This document shows positions 35,922 through 45,115 of a DNA stretch of 64,000 bases, piece by piece. The stretch comes from CAYVVT01 sp964454335. Its GTDB lineage: Bacteria; Fidelibacterota; UBA8477; JABMPR01. The position numbers and the translations under genes are program-made. Under the pieces are notes generated by a model that saw nothing but the letters and a program-made list of their open reading frames with translations, was not told the DNA's origin and made no database searches. The DNA lies in the NCBI GenBank assembly GCA_964454335.1, contig CAYVVT010000015.1:8224-72223 (forward strand). Reading direction: 5' to 3'. Every line of letters begins with the position of its first letter. Positions within the stretch are counted from its first letter, which is position 1.

Positions 35922-36977
35922 ATGGATATTCTGGACCTACTGCACTTCATGCGCGAGGTGAAAGCCTCTGATCTGCATCTACATCCACTATCACGTCCAA
36001 TCGTGAGGGTTGATGGCGAGATACGCAGGGCGAACCTGCCCGCTTTCACACCGGAAGACCTGCATTTGCTGATCTACGAGATCATGACCGAGGATCAACG
36101 CAAAGTCTTCGAGGAACACTGGGAGCTGGATCTGGCTGTAGAATTCAGTGGTCTGGGACGCTATCGCGTCAATGTTTTCAAGAGTATTCATGGAGATGCC
36201 GCTGTCCTGCGTGGGATCAATGAGAAGGTATTCAGCTTTGAAGACCTGAACCTGCCGCCGGTTCTGAAATCACTCTGCCAGAAAGACAAGGGCCTGTTCC
36301 TGGTAACCGGTCCAACCGGTAGCGGCAAGTCCACCTCTCTGAATACCATGGTCGACTATCTGAACCGGAACACCAAGAAGCACATCATCACTGTTGAAGA
36401 CCCTGTTGAATTCAGACATGACAGTCAGAAATCGCTGGTCACCCAACGGGAAGTTGGAAGCTCGACCAAGAGTTTCGCCAATGCCTTGCGCGGCGCCCTG
36501 CGTGAAGACCCGGACATCATCGTTGTGGGGGAGATGCGGGACCTGGAAACCACCGCACTGGCGGTGACGGCGGCTGAGACAGGTCACCTGGTATTTGGTA
36601 CCCTGCACACGGTGAACTCGACCAAGACCATTGATCGCATTATCGATCAGTTCCCCGCCAGTGAGCAGGATCAGATCCGGGTCATGCTCAGTGAAACCCT
36701 GGTGGCAGTGCTATCCCAGATGCTGCTGAAGAAACAGGGTGGGGGCCGCGTAGCGGCCTTCGAGGTCCTGGTAGGCATGCCTGCAGTAGCGAATCTCATC
36801 CGCGAAGCAAAGACATTCCAGTTGCGTTCAGTGCTGCAGACCGGGGCCGGTGACGGCATGGTCACACTGGAACAATCCCTGGCCGCACTGGTGAAAGCGG
36901 GTGACATTGAGTTGCGGGCGGCCATGACCGTGGCAGCATTTCCCGAAGATGTTAAAAATCTCGTAGAAGGCCGATAG
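35922..36977 (+). CDS. pilT: PilT-type pilus retraction ATPase
   Basis: A 351-residue cytosolic secretion ATPase. Walker A is GPTGSGKS near residue 130, the Asp box is TVEDPVEF, Walker B is IIVVGEMRD, and the His box is TGHLVFGTLHT. The C-terminal ANLIREAKTFQL corresponds to the PilT-specific AIRNLIRE motif. A GAAGGTGA ribosome site lies upstream. It lacks the N-terminal domain of PilB and the tetracysteine motif, so it is a retraction type motor. Confidence 0.9.
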   Translation: MDILDLLHFMREVKASDLHLHPLSRPIVRVDGEIRRANLPAFTPEDLHLLIYEIMTEDQRKVFEEHWELDLAVEFSGLGRYRVNVFKSIHGDAAVLRGINEKVFSFEDLNLPPVLKSLCQKDKGLFLVTGPTGSGKSTSLNTMVDYLNRNTKKHIITVEDPVEFRHDSQKSLVTQREVGSSTKSFANALRGALREDPDIIVVGEMRDLETTALAVTAAETGHLVFGTLHTVNSTKTIDRIIDQFPASEQDQIRVMLSETLVAVLSQMLLKKQGGGRVAAFEVLVGMPAVANLIREAKTFQLRSVLQTGAGDGMVTLEQSLAALVKAGDIELRAAMTVAAFPEDVKNLVEGR

Positions 36978-36980
36978 AGC

Positions 36981-38117
36981 ATGTATGCAGTGAACGATCT
37001 CCTGGGCATCATGGTGGAAGCTGACGCTTCCGACCTGTACGTTACCGTCGGGGCCTATCCAATGGTGAAGATCTCCGGTGAAGTCTATCCCATCGAAAAG
37101 GAGAAGCTTGACACCGAGAGTCTGAACAGTCTCAAGGCAGAGATGCTCAGTCCTGAACAGCTTACCCAGTTTCACGACGAGAACGAGCTGGACTATACCT
37201 TGCACGTACCCAGCCTGGGTCGCTTCAGGATCAATTACTTCCGACAGCGTGAAAATGACAGTTTCGTCGTGCGACGTATCGAGACCAACATCCTGTCGCT
37301 GGATGATCTTGGCTTGCCGGTGATCCTAAAGGACCTGTCGCTGAAGGATCGAGGACTGATCCTGGTCGTCGGGGCCACAGGCTCCGGTAAGTCAACTACC
37401 CTGGCTGCCATGATCGATTACCGGAATACAAACAAATCCGGTCACATCCTCACCCTGGAGGATCCCATCGAATTCGTGCATGAGCACAAGAAATCCATCG
37501 TGAACCAGCGTGAAGTGGGGAATGATACCAACTCGTATACGCGGGCGTTGAAGAGCGCTCTGCGTGAAGCACCGTCAGTTCTGCTCATTGGAGAGATCCG
37601 GGACCAGGAATCCATGCAGGCGGCCTTGAGCTTCTCGGAAACAGGACACCTGGTGTTCACCACCCTGCACGCGACCAATGCCCCACAGACCATCGAGCGG
37701 GTCATGAGCTTTTTCGAGCAGGCGCAACATGAGATGATCCAGATGCAGCTTAGCCAAAACCTGCTGGCAGTGGTGGCCCAACGCCTGGTGCCCACTGTCG
37801 ATGGCAGTCGTGCAGCCGCACTTGAGGTCATGCTTACCACCGCCCGGGTTCGCGATCTGATCCAGAAGGGCAGCTTTGAGCTGCTGAGATCCACCATCGA
37901 AGCTGGAATTTCGGATGGCATGCAGCTTTTTGATCATTCATTACATACTTTATATAGTAAGAAGAGGATCAATGAGGAAATGGCCTACGAATTTGCAGAC
38001 CAACCCACTGACCTCAAATTGAAGATCGCCTCCCAGGAGGAACGCGTAGCAGAAATGGACATTGAACTGCTGCCGGATGAAGAGGATTCAAGCAAACACG
38101 AGGACGACACGGAATAA
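36981..38117 (+). CDS. pilU: PilT/PilU-type ATPase, second copy
   Basis: A 378-residue homologue of the preceding protein with Walker A GATGSGKS, Asp box TLEDPIEF, Walker B LLIGEIRD and His box TGHLVFTTLHA. The PilT C-terminal motif is altered to RVRDLIQKGSFELL and there is an acidic C-terminal tail (ELLPDEEDSSKHEDDTE), as in PilU. PilU normally assists PilT in forceful retraction. It starts three bases after the stop of the first copy. Confidence 0.85.
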   Translation: MYAVNDLLGIMVEADASDLYVTVGAYPMVKISGEVYPIEKEKLDTESLNSLKAEMLSPEQLTQFHDENELDYTLHVPSLGRFRINYFRQRENDSFVVRRIETNILSLDDLGLPVILKDLSLKDRGLILVVGATGSGKSTTLAAMIDYRNTNKSGHILTLEDPIEFVHEHKKSIVNQREVGNDTNSYTRALKSALREAPSVLLIGEIRDQESMQAALSFSETGHLVFTTLHATNAPQTIERVMSFFEQAQHEMIQMQLSQNLLAVVAQRLVPTVDGSRAAALEVMLTTARVRDLIQKGSFELLRSTIEAGISDGMQLFDHSLHTLYSKKRINEEMAYEFADQPTDLKLKIASQEERVAEMDIELLPDEEDSSKHEDDTE

Positions 38118-38126
38118 GAGGTAAAA

Positions 38127-38489
38127 ATGGCCAAACGCATTTTGATCGTAGATGATGAGCGCTTTTTCATTGAGCCCGTCAAACGGCTGCTTGAGGGTTT
38201 GGGATACGAGGTCCTTGAAGCCCACGACGGTATTGCCGGTCTCTCCAAGGCTCGTGAAGCGAAACCGGATCTGATCATGCTCGACCTGATGCTGCCAGGC
38301 ATGAACGGCTATCAGGTCTGCAGGTTATTGAAATTCGATGAACAGTTCAGAGAGATCCCCGTGATCATCGTTTCTGCCAAAGACACTGATCGAGATCGTG
38401 AGGTCGGTGCCCAGAGCGGAGCGGAACTCTACCTGGTAAAACCGCTGGATTATCAGACCTTTCCCGCTCAGCTGGAGGAATTGCTCTAA
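38127..38489 (+). CDS. Single-domain response regulator (PilG/PilH type)
   Basis: A 120-residue receiver with acidic pair VDDERFF, acceptor LIMLDLMLPG, switch Ser in VIIVSAKD and Lys in LVKPLDYQ. It has no output domain, so it should act by protein contact, as PilG and PilH do in twitching control. It lies in the pilus operon between the PilU-type ATPase and the prepilin peptidase. Which kinase acts on it is unknown; the HPt protein at 52950 is a possible donor. Confidence 0.88.
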   Translation: MAKRILIVDDERFFIEPVKRLLEGLGYEVLEAHDGIAGLSKAREAKPDLIMLDLMLPGMNGYQVCRLLKFDEQFREIPVIIVSAKDTDRDREVGAQSGAELYLVKPLDYQTFPAQLEELL

Positions 38490-38504
38490 GCTGGAGCAGC
38501 CCTC

Positions 38505-39266
38505 ATGCTATATCTCCTCGTTTTCTTCTTCGGGCTCGTTATTGGCAGCTTTCTGAATGTGGTCATCTACCGGCTTCCCCGGGAAGAATCCATCGTCAAT
38601 CCGCCCTCTCATTGTCCCCACTGTGATCATCGCATCAGACCCTGGGAGAACATCCCGGTCTTCAGTTATCTTTTTCTCCGAGCCCGCTGCTCCAATTGCC
38701 GGGAGAGGATCTCGGCCCGCTATCCACTGGTGGAATTTCTCACAGGCATGTTGTTCCTTTTCGTATTCTTTCGCTTCGATCTGAGCGTACTCACCCTGGC
38801 TTATATGTATTTCAGTGCCCTGCTGGTGGCCATAACCTTCATCGATATCGATCATCTCGTCATCCCCGACTCCTTCTTACTGATGGCAGCTGTACCTGGT
38901 CTGATCACCGGTCTATCCGGGGGTGGAGGCATACTCTTGAGCCAGGTTATTGGGGCCTTCGTTCTCGGTGGGATCTTCTGGGGTATCCGCAGCCTGGGAA
39001 CCGTTGTTTTCAAGAAAGAGGCCATGGGTTTCGGCGATGTGAAATTTGCGGCCTTGCTGGGCTGGACCCTGGGTTGGCAGGTTGGTATCGTGGCCGCCTT
39101 CCTGTCCTTTCTGGCAGCTTCGGCCCTGTTGATCTTTCTTATCCCCCTGAAGCGTGTGAGTTTTGGTCAGCAAGTGCCCTTTGGGCCCTTTATCGCGGTG
39201 GGTACCTGGTTGGCACTGATCTGGGGGATCGAGATTATCGATTGGTACATTGGATTGATGACATAA
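38505..39266 (+). CDS. pilD: Prepilin peptidase / N-methyltransferase PilD
   Basis: A 253-residue inner-membrane aspartyl peptidase. The N-terminal domain has FGLVIGSFLNVVIYRLP and two CxxC pairs (CPHC, CSNC) that bind zinc. The catalytic aspartates are in IDIDHLVIPD and GFGDVKFA. About seven membrane helices follow. It should cleave and N-methylate the pilins and pseudopilins encoded downstream. It starts 15 bases after the receiver gene. Confidence 0.93.
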   Translation: MLYLLVFFFGLVIGSFLNVVIYRLPREESIVNPPSHCPHCDHRIRPWENIPVFSYLFLRARCSNCRERISARYPLVEFLTGMLFLFVFFRFDLSVLTLAYMYFSALLVAITFIDIDHLVIPDSFLLMAAVPGLITGLSGGGGILLSQVIGAFVLGGIFWGIRSLGTVVFKKEAMGFGDVKFAALLGWTLGWQVGIVAAFLSFLAASALLIFLIPLKRVSFGQQVPFGPFIAVGTWLALIWGIEIIDWYIGLMT

Positions 39267-39278
39267 GGCAGGATCAAA

Positions 39279-40928
39279 ATGCCAGCTGAGAAGAAACAAC
39301 TGGGGCAGATGCTCATTGAGAGCGAGAAGATCAATAAGAATCAGCTCGAAGATGCACTGATTTTCCAACGCGATCACAACATGTTCCTGGGCAAGGCCGT
39401 TGTCTCCATGGGTTTGCTGTCAGAGAATGAGCTTATCGACATCCTTGCCGACCAGCTGGGATTACCCAGCCTGAACCTTATGACCTATAACATCGAGGAA
39501 GATACCCTCAAGATCGTGGATGAGCAGTTTGCCCGTAAATACTCCATCATTCCCCTGTTCGCACTGGATGATTCCATAACAGTCGCAACCTCTGATCCGC
39601 TGAATATTGAAGTCATCGATGAGCTCCACCGTCTAAAGGGTCTGGAAGTCAACCTGGTGTTGGCCACGGAGATGGATATCGAGCGCACCATCGACCTCTA
39701 CTACAGATCCACCACAGGTCTGGATGCGACAGCGGATGGCGACGTCCGGGTGGTTTCAAAGGTCATCGAGGGTGATGCCGAGATCGTCCAGGTGGTGAAC
39801 ATGTTGCTTTTCGAGGCAGTGAACGTGGGTGCCAGCGATATTCATATTGAACCCCGCAACGCCGACGCCCGCATTCGTTTTCGTGTGGACGGGGTACTGC
39901 AGCAATATTACACCCTGCCCAAGGAATCCCTCTCGGCCCTCATCAGTCGCATCAAGATCCTCGCGGACATGGACATTGCCGAGAACCGCCGCCCCCAGGA
40001 TGGTCGCTTCCGATTTGAGGAAAAAAGTGTGAAGGTGGACCTGCGTACCTCCACGTTTCCCACACCCAACGGGGAAAAGGTGGTGATGCGTATCCTGGAC
40101 GAGTCCAGGGGCAAGATCGAACTGCACAAGCTGGGCTTTGAGGATGAGATCCTAAAGCAGTGGCGCGAGACGATCAAGATAGCGAACGGTATCCTGCTGG
40201 TGACTGGTCCTACGGGTAGTGGTAAGACAACAACACTGTATGCCACCCTGCATACGCTGAACTCGGTGGAGGTCAACATCATGACCGTTGAGGATCCCAT
40301 CGAATACACCTTGGACAACATCAACCAGAGCCAGGTGAATGTCAAAGCCGGCCTTACATTCGATTCAGCTTTGCGTACGATGATGCGTCAGGATCCGGAC
40401 ACCATCCTGGTGGGTGAGATGCGTGATCTTCAGACCATCGAGCTGGCTATTCGCGCCGCTCTCACTGGCCACCTGGTGTTCAGTACCCTGCATACGAATG
40501 ATGCGTCATCCACCTACACACGACTGCTTGATATGGGGGTGGATTCATACCTGGTAGCCTCGACCGTGCGCGCCATCCTGGCCCAGCGCCTGTTGCGACT
40601 CCTCTGTCCACGCTGTAAAACCAAAGAGGAACCCACCAAGGCAACCCTGAAAACCCTCCGGTTGGAGGAATTCCCGGCGGATGGAACCCTGTTCAAACCA
40701 GTTGGCTGCGTTCACTGCCGGAATTCGGGCTATATCGGCCGGATCGGTGTCTTTGAATTGATGTTACCAACGGAAGAGATCGTTGATCTGGTGAAGGAAA
40801 ACGCCAGTTCAGATGACATCGAAGCCATGGCAATTAGCCAGGGGATGTATTCTCTTCGCGAGGCCGCTCGCCACCATGTACTCACAGGTTCAACTTCCAT
40901 GGAAGAGGTACTGAGAGTCACGCTCTGA
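39279..40928 (+). CDS. pilB: Pilus assembly ATPase PilB/GspE
   Basis: A 549-residue cytosolic motor ATPase. An N-terminal GspE_N domain (QLGQMLIESEKINKNQLEDA) precedes the ATPase core, with Walker A GPTGSGKTTT, Asp box TVEDPIEYT, Walker B ILVGEMRD and His box GHLVFSTLHT. The zinc-binding tetracysteine motif (LCPRC ... CVHC) marks it as an extension ATPase rather than PilT. The sigma-54 activator gene follows after nine bases. Confidence 0.93.
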   Translation: MPAEKKQLGQMLIESEKINKNQLEDALIFQRDHNMFLGKAVVSMGLLSENELIDILADQLGLPSLNLMTYNIEEDTLKIVDEQFARKYSIIPLFALDDSITVATSDPLNIEVIDELHRLKGLEVNLVLATEMDIERTIDLYYRSTTGLDATADGDVRVVSKVIEGDAEIVQVVNMLLFEAVNVGASDIHIEPRNADARIRFRVDGVLQQYYTLPKESLSALISRIKILADMDIAENRRPQDGRFRFEEKSVKVDLRTSTFPTPNGEKVVMRILDESRGKIELHKLGFEDEILKQWRETIKIANGILLVTGPTGSGKTTTLYATLHTLNSVEVNIMTVEDPIEYTLDNINQSQVNVKAGLTFDSALRTMMRQDPDTILVGEMRDLQTIELAIRAALTGHLVFSTLHTNDASSTYTRLLDMGVDSYLVASTVRAILAQRLLRLLCPRCKTKEEPTKATLKTLRLEEFPADGTLFKPVGCVHCRNSGYIGRIGVFELMLPTEEIVDLVKENASSDDIEAMAISQGMYSLREAARHHVLTGSTSMEEVLRVTL

Positions 40929-40937
40929 TGGAGCATT

Positions 40938-42344
40938 ATGAATTTTCTCCTGCTCAATGCGGCGCCTGGTACATCTGACTCATCGGATCTCACAGCTCAG
41001 TTTCATAAAGCCCTCAAGGGTTATGGCAAAGTAACGATCACCCGGGACTGGCTGAGCCTGATCAACTATCTCCAGGTCCAGGAATACAGTGCTGTCTTTG
41101 TCGATGCGGATGTACTGAGCCGAGACCTCACCACCTGGCATAGGGAATTGGCCAGGGTCAAGTCTCATCAACTCTTCATCCAGTATATCACATCATCCAG
41201 GTTCAGTATCGAGATCGCCCATAACATCCAGCGCCTGTTCAAGATCATCCACCTGGAAGAGCTGGAGGATTCTCTTCCGGAAACCATGGAGCAACTCGAA
41301 GCATATCACCGCTTTCGTGAAAGCTCCGGAAATCAACTCGCAAAGGGCTACTTGCGCCCCTCCGGATTTGGGGAATTCATAGGTAATTCTACTGAAAGCC
41401 TCTCCATTTACCGCCAACTCATGAGGGTGGCCGTCAGTGATTATACCGTCCTGATCCAGGGCGAAAGTGGGAGCGGCAAGGATCTGGTGGCCCGGACCAT
41501 TCATGATCTCAGTGGCCGTCAGAAACAGCCCTTCCTCTCCATGAATTGTGCCGCCATACCCGAGAATCTTCTAGAGAGCGAACTTTTTGGCTTCGAGAAA
41601 GGCGCCTTTACCGGAGCGACACATGCAAAGGCCGGCAAATTTGAAATGGCCGATAAAGGTACACTTTTCCTGGATGAGATCGGCGACATGCCCATCACGC
41701 TGCAGGCAAAACTCCTGCGTGTCCTGGAGGACAACACCATCCAGCCTTTGGGCAGTCTGCAGGAGAAGCAGGTTGATTTCCGCCTGTTGGCAGCAACACA
41801 CCAGGATCTGGACGATCTTATTAAGAAACACCGTTTCCGTGAGGACCTCCATTACCGCTTGAATGTCATATCCATTGTACTGCCACCTCTGAGTGAGCAC
41901 CGGACTGACATTCCGCTGTTGATCCTGTATTACCTGGGTAAACTCATTGGAAACACCGATCAGATCATTCAGTCAGTTGAATGGGACATTATCCGCAAAC
42001 TGACCCGGGAGAATATCGGTGGGAATGTCCGCGAGCTCGAGAATCTGCTTACCCGGCTGGTTTTTCAGACCGAAGGCGACACCATCGATGTGGAAACCCT
42101 CGATCGGGTCCTGGATCAGCGCGGTGCGGGAACGAAGCCTGAGAGTCCCGTCACGGATCCCATCGAAATCCCCGAGCAAGTCGGCGTACGACCTTTGAAG
42201 GAGGTTGAACGAGAGGCCATTATTCACGCATTGAAAATGCTGAAAGGCAATATCTCGCAGACAGCCAGCCAACTGGGGATCTCGAGAACAGCATTATACC
42301 GCAAGATCAACAGTTACAAGTTGGAGGAGTATCTGGTTGATTGA
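40938..42344 (+). CDS. Sigma-54-dependent activator with degenerate receiver
   Basis: A 468-residue transcription activator. The first 110 residues have the length of a receiver but lack the acidic pair and the Lys (FLLLNAAPG, AVFVDADVL), so phosphorylation is doubtful. The AAA domain is intact: Walker A GESGSGKD, the sigma-54 contact loop GAFTGA, Walker B LFLDEIGDM. A Fis-type helix-turn-helix ends the protein (GNISQTASQLGISRTALYRK). Being embedded in the pilus cluster and 1.6 kb upstream of a sigma-54-like promoter, it is the natural candidate to control pilin expression. Confidence 0.9.
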   Translation: MNFLLLNAAPGTSDSSDLTAQFHKALKGYGKVTITRDWLSLINYLQVQEYSAVFVDADVLSRDLTTWHRELARVKSHQLFIQYITSSRFSIEIAHNIQRLFKIIHLEELEDSLPETMEQLEAYHRFRESSGNQLAKGYLRPSGFGEFIGNSTESLSIYRQLMRVAVSDYTVLIQGESGSGKDLVARTIHDLSGRQKQPFLSMNCAAIPENLLESELFGFEKGAFTGATHAKAGKFEMADKGTLFLDEIGDMPITLQAKLLRVLEDNTIQPLGSLQEKQVDFRLLAATHQDLDDLIKKHRFREDLHYRLNVISIVLPPLSEHRTDIPLLILYYLGKLIGNTDQIIQSVEWDIIRKLTRENIGGNVRELENLLTRLVFQTEGDTIDVETLDRVLDQRGAGTKPESPVTDPIEIPEQVGVRPLKEVEREAIIHALKMLKGNISQTASQLGISRTALYRKINSYKLEEYLVD

Positions 42345-42498
42345 GATCGCGATCGTTGCAGGTCGAATGTGGGTCAGTCCGGCAGCTATACTCGAATCGT
42401 GCATGATTTCTAAGAAAAAATTCCTTAAGTTCCTGGAAATACAGAATTACTGATGATTATAACAACACAGCAGATCGAAGCAGCATCCGGAGTTACCT

Positions 42499-43710
42499 TT
42501 GCCTGAGTTCGTCGTACGCATTGCCTCCGACCAGGGGGTCATCCAGGAACGAACCATTCCTGCCGATTCCAAGATCGAGATCTACCAGATGGCCGAGGAG
42601 CGTAATGAGGTCGTCCTGTCAGTGCAGGAAAGCAAGGGCGGTGGCGGTCTGGCCGGTATGTTCAGGCGGCGGAAGAAGATCAAAGCTCAGGAATTGGAGA
42701 ATTTCACCACCCAGTTGTCCATCATGTTCAAAGCAGGTATCCCCCTGGTGGGCTCTCTGCAGGCTCTCACCGAACAGGCCGAAACCGATAATATGCGTGA
42801 GATCATCGACGGTCTCATCCTGGATGTCACCGGCGGTCTGTCGCTCTCCCAGGCCATGGAGAAATTCCCCGGCGCCTTCAGCCTGCTGTATGTGAACATG
42901 ATCCGTGCCGGAGAGGCTGCCGGTGTCATGGAACAGATCCTGGAACGTCTGGGATCGTTCATTCGTCATGACCTGGAAGTGGCAAACAACGTCAAGTCGG
43001 CCATGCGCTATCCCATGATCGTCGGTGCTGCTCTAGGTGCGGCCTTTGTTGGTGCCGTTGTCTTCATCATCCCCAAGTTCGCCACCATGTTCGAAAGCCA
43101 GGGTACCGCCCTGCCGCTCCCCACAAAGATCATGATCGGTATGAGTAATCTTATGATCAACTACTGGTGGCTGGTCCTGGTAGCCCTGGGAGTTGGGATC
43201 TTCATGTTGAAGAGCTTCCTGGGGACCGAACAGGGTAAGTTCATGTTTGACGCCTTCAAACTGAGGATGCCCGTATTCAAGGATATCGTGCTTAAATCCA
43301 CGCTGGGTCGCTTTGCGCATATGCTGGAAACGCTGAGCCGCGGTGGGATCCAGATCATCCGCTCCCTCGAAACCTGCGAGAAAACAGTAGGAAATCGTGT
43401 TGTGGGTAAGACCATCGAGGAGGCTCGGGGAAAAGTGTCTGAGGGGATCAGTCTGGCTGACGCTCTGGCCGATAGTCCCTATTTTCCCAAGATGACCCTC
43501 AAGATGATCGCAGTGGGAGAGCAGTCCGGCGCCCTGGATGACATGCTCATGAATATCGCCTACCAGTACGACAAAGAGGTCGATACCAAGATCCGCGGTC
43601 TGAATGCAGCGATCGAACCCCTGATGACCGTTGTGATGGGCGGCGCATTGCTGTTTGTTGCTCTGGGGATCTTCCTGCCCATGTGGAACAGCTATTCAGC
43701 CATCAAATAG
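42499..43710 (+). CDS. pilC: Pilus platform protein PilC/GspF
   Basis: A 403-residue inner-membrane protein with two copies of the GspF cytoplasmic four-helix domain (FTTQLSIMFKAGIPLVGSLQ, and FAHMLETLSRGGIQIIRSLE) and three membrane segments (about 175-200, 225-245, 375-400). It anchors the assembly ATPases. The start is TTG at 42499 with GGAG six bases upstream. About 50 N-terminal residues (VRIASDQGVIQERTI) precede the usual start of the family. The gap from the activator gene is 154 bases with no clear promoter. Confidence 0.9.
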   Translation: MPEFVVRIASDQGVIQERTIPADSKIEIYQMAEERNEVVLSVQESKGGGGLAGMFRRRKKIKAQELENFTTQLSIMFKAGIPLVGSLQALTEQAETDNMREIIDGLILDVTGGLSLSQAMEKFPGAFSLLYVNMIRAGEAAGVMEQILERLGSFIRHDLEVANNVKSAMRYPMIVGAALGAAFVGAVVFIIPKFATMFESQGTALPLPTKIMIGMSNLMINYWWLVLVALGVGIFMLKSFLGTEQGKFMFDAFKLRMPVFKDIVLKSTLGRFAHMLETLSRGGIQIIRSLETCEKTVGNRVVGKTIEEARGKVSEGISLADALADSPYFPKMTLKMIAVGEQSGALDDMLMNIAYQYDKEVDTKIRGLNAAIEPLMTVVMGGALLFVALGIFLPMWNSYSAIK

Positions 43711-43720
43711 GGAAAGTTTT

Positions 43721-43882
43721 GTGGAAGACAGCAATCCTGGAAAAGTGATCGAGAAGAAATCGGGCTTCTGGTATCAGTTCTACCAGCGGCGCTATCCACC
43801 CTGGCTGTATCTTATCCTCATTCTCGCGTATTCAGGTGGTCTATACCTCGTTATCCGAATGATCTACACATCACGACTGTAG
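43721..43882 (+). CDS. Small single-helix membrane protein, 53 aa
   Basis: A GTG start after GGGAAAG gives a 53-residue peptide with a basic, aromatic middle (KKSGFWYQFYQRRYPPW) and one membrane helix (LYLILILAYSGGLYLVI). It lies ten bases after pilC in the same direction. I do not recognise a family. It could be a small component or stabiliser of the platform. Confidence 0.5.
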   Translation: MEDSNPGKVIEKKSGFWYQFYQRRYPPWLYLILILAYSGGLYLVIRMIYTSRL

Positions 43883-43970
43883 CGAAACGATACAATCTAC
43901 TGTTCCATTATGAAACAGTAGGTCAGGTCCACCAAATAATGAAATCAATAAAAACAACAGGTTAAGGTTC

Positions 43971-43985
43971 TGGCATGATACTTGT
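43971..43985 (+). promoter_or_regulatory. Sigma-54-type (-24/-12) promoter before the pilin gene
   Basis: TGGCATGATACTTGT matches the consensus TGGCAC-N5-TTGC at 13 of the 15 positions, counting the free spacer, with the invariant GG in place; the -12 element is TTGT, with GC two bases further on. It is 51 bases before the start of the first pilin gene, and a sigma-54 activator is encoded 1.6 kb upstream. Sigma-54 control of pilA is known in Pseudomonas, Myxococcus and Geobacter. Confidence 0.6.
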
Positions 43986-44035
43986 GCTATAGGGGGGCAC
44001 GTATGAATGCGAATCCAATGAACAGGAGTTTCAAA

Positions 44036-44539
44036 ATGAGAACAGGCAAACAAAAAGGTTTTACACTCATGGAGCTGGTGGTGACCGTCGCCATCATCGG
44101 TACACTGGCTGTTTTTGCCGTTCCCGCTTACCTGGATGCCCAGCAGAACGGTAAGGCCAACAAGGCACTGGAAGTGATGAACATGATCGGCTCCGCCATC
44201 GTGAACAAGTATACCTCCGTTGCCCATTACGGTTACGGTAACAGTGCTATTTCAAGTTTGAGCGACACTGGTGGCAGTTGGGTGCCCTTGGAGACAACTA
44301 CACCCATCATTCTCTATAATATCGGAGGAACGCCTCAGACGGTGCTTATGAGCAATCTGTTCAAGGATGGTGTACCCAAATCGCCTTTCGGTGCCGGCTG
44401 GGAGATCCGCATCACTGCAGATTCCAGTGGTTCCGCCCAGTGGGTTGGAGATCCGCCGCTGTTGAACATCGATTCACACCCAGCATTCGGTATTCGTGAT
44501 GGTAGCCAGAATGAGGTCAAAGCACAGTACACGATGTAA
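44036..44539 (+). CDS. Type IV pilin / major pseudopilin
   Basis: A 167-residue prepilin with leader MRTGKQKG cut before FTLMELVVTVAIIGTLAVF, carrying the canonical Gly -1 and Glu +5. The mature protein has the N-terminal helix and a globular head ending without a Cys pair. The ATG at 44036 is chosen because AGGAG lies seven bases upstream and the leader has standard length; in-frame ATGs at 44003 and 44018 would give longer leaders. Together with the next gene it is the likely main pilus subunit pair, behind the sigma-54-type promoter. Confidence 0.85.
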   Translation: MRTGKQKGFTLMELVVTVAIIGTLAVFAVPAYLDAQQNGKANKALEVMNMIGSAIVNKYTSVAHYGYGNSAISSLSDTGGSWVPLETTTPIILYNIGGTPQTVLMSNLFKDGVPKSPFGAGWEIRITADSSGSAQWVGDPPLLNIDSHPAFGIRDGSQNEVKAQYTM

Positions 44540-44592
44540 TCTAGAGAACAATAATTTTAATATAGATTGAAAGAAACACGTAGGAGGATAAG

Positions 44593-44976
44593 ATGAAACG
44601 CAACAACAGAGGTTTTACACTCATCGAACTGATCATGGTGATCGTGATCCTCGGTATCCTGGCCGCAGTGGTCGTACCCAAGTTCTTCAGCTTCACTACT
44701 CAGGCTCATGAGAAGCACAAAGATGCAGTGTACGGCACTATGAAATCGGCCTTGCAGCTCTATGCTGCTAATCAGCTGGTAACAGCTGGAACCCGTACAT
44801 TCCCGGTCCATGCACGTCCTGACCTGGATGACCAGGGTGTCCTGCTGGACGAGATCCCAGAGGGTTGGACCTATACTCCGGGAACCGGTGTATGGCTCTA
44901 CAGCGGGGATGCCGGTACGATTACCTATGCCTGCACGGGTGATTCCTCGAGCTTCACTCTGACCAAAGACTGGTAA
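44593..44976 (+). CDS. pilA: Type IV pilin, short major-pilin type
   Basis: A 127-residue prepilin with leader MKRNNRG and mature start FTLIELIMVIVILGILAAVV, the strongest pilin signature in the window. A strong AGGAGGA ribosome site lies upstream. Its size and high-quality ribosome site suggest a highly expressed subunit. The head contains a single Cys (YACTGDSS), so no disulfide-bonded D-region is expected. A hairpin follows 40 bases downstream. Confidence 0.85.
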   Translation: MKRNNRGFTLIELIMVIVILGILAAVVVPKFFSFTTQAHEKHKDAVYGTMKSALQLYAANQLVTAGTRTFPVHARPDLDDQGVLLDEIPEGWTYTPGTGVWLYSGDAGTITYACTGDSSSFTLTKDW

Positions 44977-45015
44977 TACGTAAGGTATCAGTCAGCAGTC
45001 ATTGACAGACATCAA

Positions 45016-45056
45016 AGCAGGCCAGAGGGAACATGTATTGCTGCCTTTGGCCTGCT
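45016..45056 (+). terminator. Stem-loop between major pilin and minor pilins
   Basis: A 13-base-pair stem (45016-45028 with 45044-45056, one G-T pair) around AGCAGGCC/GGCCTGCT with a 15-base loop. It is followed by few T residues. Its position suggests partial termination or mRNA stabilisation, leaving the minor pilin genes expressed at a lower level. Confidence 0.55.
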
Positions 45057-45115
45057 TGGTCTACAGGAGCCGGATGTTCAAAGTGTGAGAGGATGTATGA
45101 TTGGGTGGTAACCGG

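Noticed and set aside
42345..42498. Sigma-54 promoter before pilC
   Set aside because: I looked for TGGCA-N6-7-TTGC type boxes in this gap and found none with correct spacing.
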